Under the pieces are notes generated by a model. The model worked only from the letters and a program-made list of their open reading frames with translations. It had not been told where the DNA came from and ran no database searches. From Novosphingobium sp. UBA6722 (GTDB lineage Bacteria > Pseudomonadota > Alphaproteobacteria > Sphingomonadales > Sphingomonadaceae), in the NCBI GenBank assembly GCA_002454125.1, contig DKII01000050.1, positions 8,618-35,495 on the forward strand: 26,878 nt of DNA, written 5' to 3'. Each line of letters begins with the position of its first letter. Position 1 is the first letter of the stretch. A program made the translations under genes and the position numbers. Below, piece by piece: positions 15,726 to 23,822 of the stretch.

Positions 15726-15842
15726 TGCGCTCCCCCCGCTGCTGTTTTGGGCAATCCTAGGCAGCAAGTGACGGCAAGACCAGCATCTTTGATGATGCCA
15801 ACCTGCCGAGCCGTGCCGAGTTAGTTGCAGGACTGTCCTTGT

Positions 15843-15867
15843 TCTTCGGCAAGCTCAGGTCGAGCAG
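15843..15867. repeat. possible degenerate copy of a short dispersed intergenic repeat
   Basis: CTTCGGCAAGCTCAGGTCGAGCAG resembles, with a few changes, the CTTCGACAAGCTCAGGACGA type element that is dispersed between genes in many Alphaproteobacteria. It lies in the 171-base gap between the DUF2891 and symporter genes. Only one copy is seen in the window and the match is from memory, so the call is tentative. Confidence 0.3.
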
Positions 15868-15896
15868 CTTCTGGGTTTGGCCAATGCCGTCAATGG

Positions 15897-16889
15897 CTAG
15901 CCCTGCTCCAGCGCCAGCAGCGCAAAGGTCGCCAGCCAATGCTCGCCCATGTAGTCATCGCCCAGGTGCGGCAGCGCGGCATCGAGGTGCTGCTGCGCGG
16001 TGGCCAGGGCCGGCTCGCGCACCGGGTGTCCGGCCGGCAGCGCCGCCGCGATCCCGCGCCAGCACCAGGCGCGGCTGAGGTTGAGGCCGTCGAGGTGCGC
16101 GATCTTGCCATCGCTGCGATCAGAGACGGTCGCCGGGGTAAACAGCGTGGCGGGTTGACCTTGCGCGGCGCGGGGCAGGAACTGGTCGTACCAGTCGGCA
16201 AAGCCCTGCCCCAGCACCCGGCTCATCAGCAGAGCTTCGGTCAGCGCGGATGACAGGAATTCATCCCCGCCCGGCTCCCAGGCCTGGCAATCGCAGTCGT
16301 TGCCGAACCAGTCGGCTGCGCGGCTGTCGATCAGGCTGACCAGGGCCGGATCTTGCTCCAGCGCCCAATCGCGCGCCAGGGTCAAGGCAAAGGCCGAGGA
16401 GTAGTGCGTGCCGACCCGGATCGGATAGGTCTGCAGCGGCAAGAATTGACGGAACCGCTCGGCAAAGGCGGCGGCAAAGGCATCGGCATGGCGCGCCCAG
16501 GGCCGCTCGTGCCGGACCATCTCGGCATGGAGCGCCAGCGCCCAGGCCCAGCCATAAGGCCGCTCGAACCCGCGCGACGAGGGCCGGGCGAGATAGGCGG
16601 TTTCGACCGCGAAATTCTCCGCCGTCAGCATTTCATCGGCCAGGGCATGGACTCGCGCCGCCTCAGGCAGGTCCGGATAAAGCCGCGCCAGCCGCAGCAC
16701 CTGCCACCAACCGTGCAGGCACGAATGCCAATCGAAGCTGCCGAAGAAGATCGGGTGGAGCTGACGCGGCGTGCGGGCATCGTCCGGCCCGTCCATCACA
16801 TGATCGAGCTTGTGCGGAAATTCGCGGGTCAGGTGGCCGCAGGTCAGCGCCATGAAGCGCGCGGCGTGTTCGGCTGTCAGAGTCGTCAT
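15897..16889 (-). CDS. DUF2891 family protein
   Basis: A 330-residue protein of the DUF2891 family. The key stretch is HPIFFGSFDWHSCLHGWW near residue 50, and further conserved-looking segments are RPYGWAWAL, YPIRVGTHYSSAFAL, WFGNDCDCQAWEPGGDEFLS and LNLSRAWCWRGI. The pattern of repeated helices with aromatic and acidic residues resembles alpha-barrel enzymes, but no reaction is established. There is no signal peptide. The ATG at 16887-16889 shares one base with the DUF979 stop (TGATG), so translation is coupled to the 5-oxoproline genes, and it is the last gene of that operon. This places its role near 5-oxoproline or gamma-glutamyl compound use; that is inference. Confidence 0.87.
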   Translation of the reverse strand: MTTLTAEHAARFMALTCGHLTREFPHKLDHVMDGPDDARTPRQLHPIFFGSFDWHSCLHGWWQVLRLARLYPDLPEAARVHALADEMLTAENFAVETAYLARPSSRGFERPYGWAWALALHAEMVRHERPWARHADAFAAAFAERFRQFLPLQTYPIRVGTHYSSAFALTLARDWALEQDPALVSLIDSRAADWFGNDCDCQAWEPGGDEFLSSALTEALLMSRVLGQGFADWYDQFLPRAAQGQPATLFTPATVSDRSDGKIAHLDGLNLSRAWCWRGIAAALPAGHPVREPALATAQQHLDAALPHLGDDYMGEHWLATFALLALEQG

Positions 16890-17824
16890 CAGAAGGCAAA
16901 CCACCAGATGAAAAGCGTGTTGACCGCCAGCAACGGCAGGGCCGTGCCAACCTGGGCCCAGACCACGGCATTGCGGTCCTTGAGCTCAAGCAGCGCGGCG
17001 GGGACAATGTTGAAGTTGGCCGCCATCGGCGTCATCAACGTACCGCAGAAGCCAGCTAGCATCCCAATCGCGCAGACCACCGCCGGATCGCCGCCATATT
17101 GCCGGATCAACACTGGCACCGCGATCGCCGCAGCCATCACCGGAAAGGCGGCAAAGGCGTTGCCCATCACCATGGTGAACAGCGCCATGCCCAGCGTGAA
17201 GGCGATCACCGCGCCGAACCGGCTGCCCTCGGGGATCACGCTCGACATCAGCTGCCCAACGACGTCGCCCACCCCAGCCAGCGCAAAGACCGCGCCTAGG
17301 CTGGCGAGCATTTGCGGCAGGATCGCAGCCCAGCCGACCGAATCCATCAGCCGCCGCCCTTCCTGCAAAGGTGCCGCCGGATGCGGGCGCAGCCAGGCGA
17401 GACCAATCACCAGCGCCAGCAGCGCGCCCAGCGCCAAGCTGACCAGCGTCACCTGCTTGGGATTGACGAGGCCCGGCAAGTGCTCGAACCCGAAGGTGCC
17501 AGCCAGCGCCGTCGCCGGGATCACCAGTGCGAGCAGGAACAGGCGGTTGCCATGCTGCGCGGCGCGCGCGGCGCGAACTTCGGGTGTGGTGCCGCCGCTG
17601 CCCCGGCCAAGCTGTCCGGTCCCGGCAATCGCCACCAGTGCCAGGACCAACAGGCCATTGCCGAAATCGCCCAGCCGGTCGCCCGCCAGCATCGAAAGCG
17701 CGAGCAGAGCCCAGAAGGCGCCATTGCCCCAGCGCTTGGGATTGGTGCCATCGCGCAGCGAGAGCACGGCGAAAGCGAGGAAGGTCAGCCCCGCGAGGAT
17801 ATAGACGAAGGGCAGGCCGATCAT
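16889..17824 (-). CDS. DUF979 family membrane protein (probable 5-oxoproline transporter subunit)
   Basis: A 311-residue integral membrane protein with about nine hydrophobic segments (for example FVYILAGLTFLAFAVLSL, ALVIGLAWL, AVFALAGVGDVVGQL, GNAFAAFPVMAAAIAVPVLI). GTLMTPMAANFNIVPAALL near the C terminus is characteristic of DUF979. DUF979 and DUF969 proteins occur as a pair next to 5-oxoprolinases and are commonly annotated as a two-part 5-oxoproline transporter; direct proof is limited as far as I know. The ATG at 17822-17824 overlaps the DUF969 stop by 4 bases (ATGA) and is preferred to a longer frame running into that gene. Confidence 0.88.
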   Translation of the reverse strand: MIGLPFVYILAGLTFLAFAVLSLRDGTNPKRWGNGAFWALLALSMLAGDRLGDFGNGLLVLALVAIAGTGQLGRGSGGTTPEVRAARAAQHGNRLFLLALVIPATALAGTFGFEHLPGLVNPKQVTLVSLALGALLALVIGLAWLRPHPAAPLQEGRRLMDSVGWAAILPQMLASLGAVFALAGVGDVVGQLMSSVIPEGSRFGAVIAFTLGMALFTMVMGNAFAAFPVMAAAIAVPVLIRQYGGDPAVVCAIGMLAGFCGTLMTPMAANFNIVPAALLELKDRNAVVWAQVGTALPLLAVNTLFIWWFAF

Positions 17825-18498
17825 TGTCCAGCCTCCTTCTGCCCGAGCCGCCGGTCGAGCCGCCACAGCCGGAAGCCGTGGATTAAGAAAGCGGCAAAGG
17901 CTGTCGGGATCGCCCAGACCGACAGCTGGAAGGGTGAGAGGATGATGCCTTGCTGCTCCAGGAAACCGACCATCAGCAGGATCGAGCCGATCGCGATGAA
18001 GATATCCTCGCCGAAGAACAGCCCGACATTGTCGGTCGCGGCGGACATCGCCTTGACGTGCTCACGCTCGTCATCGGTCAGGTTCGTCTGCCCTTCAGCA
18101 GCCGCCTCGGCCATTGGCGCGACGAGCGGCCGGACGGTCTGGGCATGGCCGGCGACCGAAGTCAGCCCGAGCGCCGAAGAGAGCTGGCGGATCAGCAGGT
18201 AGCCGGTCAGCAGCCGCCCGGTGGTTGCCCCCTTGAGGCCAGCGATCAGGCCGCGCGCTCGCTCTTGCAGCCCATGCGCTTCGAGCAGGCCGATCACCGG
18301 CAGAACGATCCAGACCACAGAGACATAGCGCGTATCGTTAAAGGCCTTGCCGAAGGCCGAGACGATGGCTTGGAGATCGAGCCCGGCGGAGAGCCCGGTA
18401 ACCGCCGCCGCCGCTACCACCACCAGCAGCGGATTGAAGCGCAGCACGAAGCCCAGCACCATCACCGCGATGCCGGAAAGCAGCCACATCTCGCTCAT
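17821..18498 (-). CDS. DUF969 family membrane protein (probable 5-oxoproline transporter subunit)
   Basis: A 225-residue integral membrane protein with about five to six hydrophobic segments. Conserved-looking parts are NPLLVVVAAAAVTGL, SVVWIVLPVIGLLEAHGLQE, LTSVAGHAQTVRPLVAPMAE and AATDNVGLFFGEDIFIAIGS, with polar residues in otherwise hydrophobic stretches as expected for a transporter. It is the partner of the DUF979 protein, whose gene overlaps by 4 bases; its own ATG overlaps the oxoprolinase stop by 4 bases. The order enzyme, DUF969, DUF979, DUF2891 suggests uptake and hydrolysis of 5-oxoproline (pyroglutamate). Confidence 0.88.
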   Translation of the reverse strand: MSEMWLLSGIAVMVLGFVLRFNPLLVVVAAAAVTGLSAGLDLQAIVSAFGKAFNDTRYVSVVWIVLPVIGLLEAHGLQERARGLIAGLKGATTGRLLTGYLLIRQLSSALGLTSVAGHAQTVRPLVAPMAEAAAEGQTNLTDDEREHVKAMSAATDNVGLFFGEDIFIAIGSILLMVGFLEQQGIILSPFQLSVWAIPTAFAAFLIHGFRLWRLDRRLGQKEAGQ

Positions 18499-21400
18499 CC
18501 GTAGCCTCCCCCGCCCGGCGTTTCGACGACCATAACATCGCCCGGTTCCATCTGCACCGAAGCGGTGGAATCAAGAACCTCAAGCTCACCTGAGGTTCGC
18601 TCAACCCGCGTTGCTCCCGGCGCGCCCGATGCGCCGCCCGCCAGCCCGAACGGCGGAACGCGGCGGCGGTTGGCCAGCATTCCGGCTTCCATCCTTTCAA
18701 GGAAGCGCAGCCGCCGCAGCGCGCCATCGCCGCCGTGGTGACGCCCTGCCCCGCCCGAACCGCGCCTTATGGCGAACTCTTCAAGCAGAATCGGAAAGCG
18801 CGTTTCGAGGACTTCAGGATCGGTCAGGCGGCTGTTGGTCATGTGGGTCTGGACGACGCTGGTCCCGTCAAAGTCTGGCCCCGCGCCCGAACCGCCAGCA
18901 ATGGTCTCGTAGTACTGGTAGCGGTCATTGCCGAAGGTCAGGTTGTTCATCGTCCCCTGCGCCGCGGCCATCGCCCCGAAGGCGCCGAACAGCGCATCGG
19001 TGACGACCTGGCTGGTCTCGACGTTGCCCGCCACCACCGCTGCCGGATAGCGCGGGCGCAGCATGCAGCCCTCGGGCACCAGGATCGTGACTGGAGCCAG
19101 GCAGCCCTCGTTCATCGGGATCGGATCGTCGATCATGGTGCGCAGGACATACATCACGGCGGCGCGGACCACGCTGAAGGGCGCGTTGAAATTGCCGGGA
19201 AGCTGATCGCTGGTACCGGCAAAGTCGATCGTCACCTGCCGCGCTGCCCGATCGACCCGCACCGCGACGCAGACCACCGCGCCGTTATCGAGCTCATAGC
19301 GGAAGCTGCCATCCTCCAGCCGCCCGATCAGGCGGCGCACGGCCTCTTCGGCATTGTCGTGGACATGGCCCATATAGGCGCGAACGACGTCTGCCCCGTG
19401 TTCGGCGCAAGCCCGCTCCAACCCCGCCGCGCCGCGCGCGCAGGCGGCAACCTGTGCCGCAAGGTCAGCAAGGTTCGCGTCAATGTTCCTCGCCGGATAG
19501 GGGCCGGAGGAGAGGATCGCCGACAGCTCATCGCGGCAGAAGCGGCCCTCGTCGACCAGTAAGACGTTCTCCAGCAGCACCCCCTCCTCGCCAATCGTGC
19601 GGCTGTTCGGTGGCATCGATCCGGGCGCGATCCCGCCGACATCAGCATGGTGGCCGCGTGCCGCAACGTAGAAGTCCGGCTCCAGCCCTTCCCCGACGAA
19701 AACCGGCATGACCACGGTGATGTCCGGCAGGTGAGTGCCGCCGGCATAGGGGGCGTTGAGGACATAGGCATCGCCGCGGCGGATGCCCCGTCCGTCCTTG
19801 CCGCCGGCCCGCTCGCGCAGCACGGCCTGAACGCTTTCCCCCATCGAGCCGAGGTGGACCGGCATGTGCGGCGCATTGGCCACCAACCGTCCGGCCGCAT
19901 CGAAGATCGCGCAGGAGAAATCGAGCCGCTCGCGGATATTGACCGACATCGCCGTGCGCGCGAGCGCCGAGCCCATTTCCTCGGCAATCGCCATGAACAG
20001 ACCGTTGAAGATCTCGAGGCGAACGGGGTCAGCCTCGGTCCCGCTGGCAACACTGGCGGCGCGCGGCGCCGAGCGGGTCAGGCGCAGGGTGCCATCGGCA
20101 TCGACGGTCAGCGACCAGCCCGGCTCGACCACCGTGGTGGCGAGCGGATCGATCACGATCAGCGGCCCCGGCGCGGTAAAACCGGCGGGCAGCGCGGCGC
20201 GGTCGTAAACCGGGACGCGGTGCGTTGCGCCGCCCAGGTAGCAGTCGACCGTCTCCAGCGGCGGGCCGGTAAGATCCGGCAACGGCCAATCGAGCTCGCC
20301 CGAAGTCTCACCGGCAGCAGTGGCCTCAACCCGCACACGGTCGATCACCAGCGCGCCATCGCCATCATAGCCAAACTGCGCGCGGTGCGCGGCGGCGAAG
20401 GCCTTGGTCAGCTCATCGGCTTTGCCGGGCGGCAGCTCGATGGTGTTCTCCGAGCCTTCGCGGCGCAGGAACAGGCTGGTGCGCACTTCCACCGCATTGC
20501 CGCCCAGTTCGCTGAGGACCTGCGCGCCCAGCTCCTTAGCCAGGTCCGCTGCAGCGGCCAGGCCACCAGCCAACGGCTCCGCCAGGGTCCGCTCACGCAC
20601 GGCCGCTTCGCTGGCGAGACCCATGCCATAGGCCGAGAGCACCCCGGCCAGCGGATGGACAAGCACCGTATCGATCGCCAACTCATCAGCCACCAGGCAG
20701 GCGTGCTGCCCGCCCGCACCGCCGAAGCAGGACAGCGCATAGCCGGTCACATCATGCCCGCGCGCGACCGAGATCTGCTTGATCGCATGAGCCATGTTGG
20801 CGACGGCAATGGCGATGAAGCCTTCGGCCAGCGCTTCGGGTGTGAAGAACTGTCCGGTCTCGGCCCGGATTGCCGAGGCCATTTCAGCGAACTTGGTCGC
20901 AACGACCTCGGTATCGATCGGCTGGTCGCCGTTGGGGCCGAACAGGTGGGGGAAATGCTTAGGGCGCAGTTTGCCCAGCATGACGTTGCAGTCGGTCACC
21001 GTCAGCGGTCCGCCATTGCGGTAGCAGGCCGGACCCGGCACGGCTCCGGCGCTTTCCGGGCCGACAACCAGCCGCCCGGCATCGAACCGGCAGATCGAGC
21101 CGCCGCCCGCTGCGACGGTGTGGATCCGCAACATCGGCGTGCGAATCCGGACATTGGCGACGCGGACCTCGCTGTCGCGTTCGAAGTGCCCAGCATAGTG
21201 GCTGACATCGGTCGAGGTGCCGCCCATGTCGAAGCCGATCACCCGCGGCGCGCCGCTGGCCTCGGCGGTGCGGGCCATGCCGACTATCCCTCCCGCTGGC
21301 CCTGACAGGATCGCGTCCTTGCCCCGGAACCGCGCGCCATCGGCCAGACCGCCGCTCGACTGCATGAACAGGGCGCGATTACCCTCGCCCAGCGCAGCGG

Positions 21401-22067
21401 TGAACTGATCGACATAACGGCGCAGCACCGGCGAGAGATAGGCATCGACCAGCGTCGTATCCCCGCGCCCGACCAGCTTGATCAGCGGGGCAACCTCATG
21501 GCTGACCGAAACCTGGCTGAACCCAGCGGCGCGGGCCAGCTCGGCCAGCCGCGCCTCGTGCGCCGGGTAACGATAGCCGTGCATCAGCACGATCGCGATC
21601 GAGCGGAAACCGGCGGCCACGGCCTCGGCAAAAGCGGCGCTGGCTGCCGCCTCGTCGAGCGGCTCCAGCACCGAGCCATCGGCCATGACGCGTTCGCCAA
21701 TTTCGATCACGCGGGCGTGGGGCGGCTCAGGCAGGACGATCCGCCGCACGAACAGCTCAGGCCGTTCCTGCGTCCCGATCCGCAGCGCATCGCCAAAGCC
21801 GCGCGTGATGGCGAGCACGGTCGGCTCACCCTTGCGTTCGAGCAGGGCATTGGTGGCAACGGTCGTGCCCATCCGCACCGCGGCGGGCGGCAGCGGGCCA
21901 TCGCCAGCACCGCTGAGCTGGCGGATCGCTGCAATCGCCGCGTCCTCGGCCCGCGATGGGTCTTCAGACAGGAGCTTGGCAGTCAGCACCCGGCCATCGG
22001 GGGCGCGAGCGACGACGTCTGTGAAAGTGCCGCCGCGGTCGATCCAGAACTGCCATTCACCCATCAT
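18495..22067 (-). CDS. 5-oxoprolinase / hydantoinase family protein, fused HyuA-HyuB form
   Basis: A 1190-residue cytoplasmic enzyme in which both hydantoinase halves are joined, as in eukaryotic-type 5-oxoprolinases. Residues 1 to about 670 are the HyuA half: an ATP-binding start FWIDRGGTFTDVVA, GTTVATNALLERKG, GFDMGGTSTDVSHYAG and CFGGAGGQHACLVADEL. From about 680 the HyuB half follows: EIFNGLFMAIAEEMG, HMPVHLGSMGESV, RGHHADVGGIAPGSMPP, GGSGAGPDFDG and RRGSGGAGRHHGGDG, ending in ETPGGGGYG. The expected reaction is ATP-driven opening of 5-oxoproline to glutamate. ATG occurs at both 22065-22067 and 22062-22064; the true start may be either. No clear Shine-Dalgarno is seen, and a hairpin abuts the start. 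It is 34 bases behind the yfiB-like gene. Confidence 0.93.
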   Translation of the reverse strand: MMGEWQFWIDRGGTFTDVVARAPDGRVLTAKLLSEDPSRAEDAAIAAIRQLSGAGDGPLPPAAVRMGTTVATNALLERKGEPTVLAITRGFGDALRIGTQERPELFVRRIVLPEPPHARVIEIGERVMADGSVLEPLDEAAASAAFAEAVAAGFRSIAIVLMHGYRYPAHEARLAELARAAGFSQVSVSHEVAPLIKLVGRGDTTLVDAYLSPVLRRYVDQFTAALGEGNRALFMQSSGGLADGARFRGKDAILSGPAGGIVGMARTAEASGAPRVIGFDMGGTSTDVSHYAGHFERDSEVRVANVRIRTPMLRIHTVAAGGGSICRFDAGRLVVGPESAGAVPGPACYRNGGPLTVTDCNVMLGKLRPKHFPHLFGPNGDQPIDTEVVATKFAEMASAIRAETGQFFTPEALAEGFIAIAVANMAHAIKQISVARGHDVTGYALSCFGGAGGQHACLVADELAIDTVLVHPLAGVLSAYGMGLASEAAVRERTLAEPLAGGLAAAADLAKELGAQVLSELGGNAVEVRTSLFLRREGSENTIELPPGKADELTKAFAAAHRAQFGYDGDGALVIDRVRVEATAAGETSGELDWPLPDLTGPPLETVDCYLGGATHRVPVYDRAALPAGFTAPGPLIVIDPLATTVVEPGWSLTVDADGTLRLTRSAPRAASVASGTEADPVRLEIFNGLFMAIAEEMGSALARTAMSVNIRERLDFSCAIFDAAGRLVANAPHMPVHLGSMGESVQAVLRERAGGKDGRGIRRGDAYVLNAPYAGGTHLPDITVVMPVFVGEGLEPDFYVAARGHHADVGGIAPGSMPPNSRTIGEEGVLLENVLLVDEGRFCRDELSAILSSGPYPARNIDANLADLAAQVAACARGAAGLERACAEHGADVVRAYMGHVHDNAEEAVRRLIGRLEDGSFRYELDNGAVVCVAVRVDRAARQVTIDFAGTSDQLPGNFNAPFSVVRAAVMYVLRTMIDDPIPMNEGCLAPVTILVPEGCMLRPRYPAAVVAGNVETSQVVTDALFGAFGAMAAAQGTMNNLTFGNDRYQYYETIAGGSGAGPDFDGTSVVQTHMTNSRLTDPEVLETRFPILLEEFAIRRGSGGAGRHHGGDGALRRLRFLERMEAGMLANRRRVPPFGLAGGASGAPGATRVERTSGELEVLDSTASVQMEPGDVMVVETPGGGGYG

Positions 22068-22086
22068 GCCGCCGTCATAGGGCGGC
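22068..22086 (-). promoter_or_regulatory. hairpin directly in front of the 5-oxoprolinase start codon
   Basis: GCCGCC (22068-22073) and GGCGGC (22081-22086) form a six-pair GC stem with a 7-base loop that ends at the base before the ATG. It covers the place where a ribosome site would be, so it could reduce initiation or couple it to translation of the preceding yfiB-like gene. It lacks a U-run, so it is not a normal terminator. Function is speculative. Confidence 0.4.
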
Positions 22087-22101
22087 TGACGGGAGAGGCA
22101 A

Positions 22102-22599
22102 TCAGTTGCGCACTGGCACCGCGTCCAAAGGCGTAATCACCACCACCACACGGCGGTTCTGGGCGCGGCCTTCGTCGGTATCATTGGTTTCGATCGGGTC
22201 GGTCTCGCCAAAACCCTGCGCGCGCAGGGCAGCGGGCGAGAGGCCGCCCGTGGCCAGCGCTTCCTTGACCGTAGTGGCGCGGCGTTCGGACAGGGCCTGG
22301 TTGTATTCATCCGATCCGGTCGAATCGGTGTGGCCTTCCACCATCGCCCCGCTGATGCCCACGCCGCTCAGCGCCTTGGCCAGCCGGTCGACAATCGCCA
22401 CGCCTTCCGGCGGCAGGTCGCTCTGATCGACGGCGAACAGCACCTTGTCGGCAATGCCCAACTCGTAATTCTCGCCCACCGGCTTGAACCCTTCGGCCAC
22501 CAGCAGGGCAACCTGCTGCTTGGAAAAGGTCGGCTTCTTCGGCGTGGTCTGGCACGCGGCCAGCAGCGCCAGCATGGCGAGCACGATCAGTCTAGGCAT
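22102..22599 (-). CDS. yfiB: OmpA-like lipoprotein, YfiB type
   Basis: A 165-residue outer-membrane lipoprotein. The signal peptide ends in lipobox LAAC (Cys16). The C-terminal OmpA-like peptidoglycan-binding domain shows VLFAVDQSDLPPEG, VEGHTDSTGSDEYNQALSERR, GFGETDPIETN and the end motif GRAQNRRV, including the Asp and Arg that bind diaminopimelate in the family. In the Pseudomonas YfiBNR system this protein captures the periplasmic repressor YfiR and so releases the cyclase YfiN. The ATG at 22597-22599 shares a base with the yfiN stop (TGATG) and has GGAGG 7 bases upstream. The name rests on gene order and domain layout; a generic Pal-like lipoprotein is the alternative. Confidence 0.85.
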   Translation of the reverse strand: MPRLIVLAMLALLAACQTTPKKPTFSKQQVALLVAEGFKPVGENYELGIADKVLFAVDQSDLPPEGVAIVDRLAKALSGVGISGAMVEGHTDSTGSDEYNQALSERRATTVKEALATGGLSPAALRAQGFGETDPIETNDTDEGRAQNRRVVVVITPLDAVPVRN

Positions 22600-23822
22600 C
22601 AAAGGTCCTCCGTTGTGTTATGGCTGCGCGCGCGCTTTTCGTCGTACATCGCGCGGTCGGCACGGCGCAGAAGTTCCTCGGGCGAGAGCCCGTCGTCGGG
22701 ATAGGTTGCGACACCGATGCTGAGCCCGGTCGCAACCGCATGGCCATTAAGCAGCATGATCGGCGCGGTCATCGCCTGGCCCAGCCGCGCGGCGATCCGC
22801 CCGACCACGTCATCGCCGCCGACCGGAGCCAGCAGAATCACGAATTCATCCCCGCCCAGCCGGAAAGCCTGATCATCCTGGCGCAGTACGGCGCGCAGCC
22901 GCTGGCCAATCGCCATCAGCACGGCATCGCCGGCTTCGTGGCCATGGGCATCGTTGATCGCCTTGAACCGGTCGACATCGCAATAGAGCACGGCGAAGGA
23001 TTGGCTGGTGGTCACAGCAGCGGTCACCGCGCGCGGCAATGCAGCTTCGAAGGCCGCGCGGTTGCCCAGGCCGGTCAGCGGATCGAGCAGGACCCGTTCG
23101 GCCAGCTCGGCATTCTCGCGCGTCAGGGTGGCGTGCCAGCCCTGCAATTCGGCCAAGAGGGCGTTGAAGTCCTGCCCGAACCGGTCAATTTCTGCGATCC
23201 CGGCGACGGGCACGCGGCGGTCGAACGATCGCTCGGTCCGCACAGCGTGAGCCACTTCGGCGACGTGCTCAAGCGGGCCGATCACGTCGCGCTGCAGACG
23301 CCGCGCCAGGATACGGGTGGCGATCACGGTCAGCGCCAGAGTGGTCAGCGCGATGATCGCGCCGGCCAGGGCAAAGCGCAGCAGCGCCTCGGGGTTGCCG
23401 GTGATGCGGACCTCGCCGATCCGGGTGCCGCTGTGGACCAGCGATGCCGTTGCCGGGCGGCGCCAAAGCAGCCGGTTGCCGGTCGCCAGCAGCCAGTCAG
23501 GCAAACCGGCGCGGGGATTGGTCCAGGTCGCCAGCACGCGTCCGGCCGGATCGCGCACTTCGACCTGTCGCACCCCGCCGCTGTCGGCAACCGAAGCGAT
23601 CCCGTCGAGGATCGCCTGCCGGTCATCGAAGACCACGGCCGGCTCAACCGTGTAGGCCACCGTCCGCGCGACCAGATCGAGGTTGCGCTGGGCATAGCTG
23701 CGGATCACCAGCCCGCCGCTCAGCGTCAGACTGGCCGCCGCCAGCAGCACGGCGAACAGAATCAGCCGCAGGTGGACCCGGCCGAGCATCTCGCGGATGG
23801 TGAGGAGCCGCGCCGTGCTCAT
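22599..23822 (-). CDS. yfiN: diguanylate cyclase with CHASE8-like sensor, HAMP and GGDEF domains (YfiN type)
   Basis: A 407-residue inner-membrane cyclase that would make cyclic di-GMP. A first membrane helix at about 17-40 is followed by a periplasmic CHASE8-like region (RNLDLVARTVAYTVEPAVVF, DDRQAILDGIASV), a second helix at about 149-170, HAMP, and the GGDEF domain. The active site LGGDEF is intact (323-327), as is DVDRFKAIND. RQDD at 314-317, exactly five residues before GGDEF, is a complete RxxD inhibitory site, so product inhibition is expected. It overlaps the yfiR-like gene by 4 bases (ATGA) and yfiB by one. The layout matches YfiN/TpbB, held inactive by YfiR. Confidence 0.93.
   Translation of the reverse strand: MSTARLLTIREMLGRVHLRLILFAVLLAAASLTLSGGLVIRSYAQRNLDLVARTVAYTVEPAVVFDDRQAILDGIASVADSGGVRQVEVRDPAGRVLATWTNPRAGLPDWLLATGNRLLWRRPATASLVHSGTRIGEVRITGNPEALLRFALAGAIIALTTLALTVIATRILARRLQRDVIGPLEHVAEVAHAVRTERSFDRRVPVAGIAEIDRFGQDFNALLAELQGWHATLTRENAELAERVLLDPLTGLGNRAAFEAALPRAVTAAVTTSQSFAVLYCDVDRFKAINDAHGHEAGDAVLMAIGQRLRAVLRQDDQAFRLGGDEFVILLAPVGGDDVVGRIAARLGQAMTAPIMLLNGHAVATGLSIGVATYPDDGLSPEELLRRADRAMYDEKRARSHNTTEDL

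Noticed and set aside
15783..15798. Short palindrome GCATC...GATGC upstream of the symporter
   Set aside because: A five-base arm is expected by chance and no second copy was seen.
14214..15824. 536-codon open frame on the plus strand
   Set aside because: Antisense to the sodium:solute symporter; full of His, Arg and Asp without domain motifs.
19647..21305. 552-codon open frame on the plus strand
   Set aside because: Antisense to the 5-oxoprolinase gene; shadow composition.
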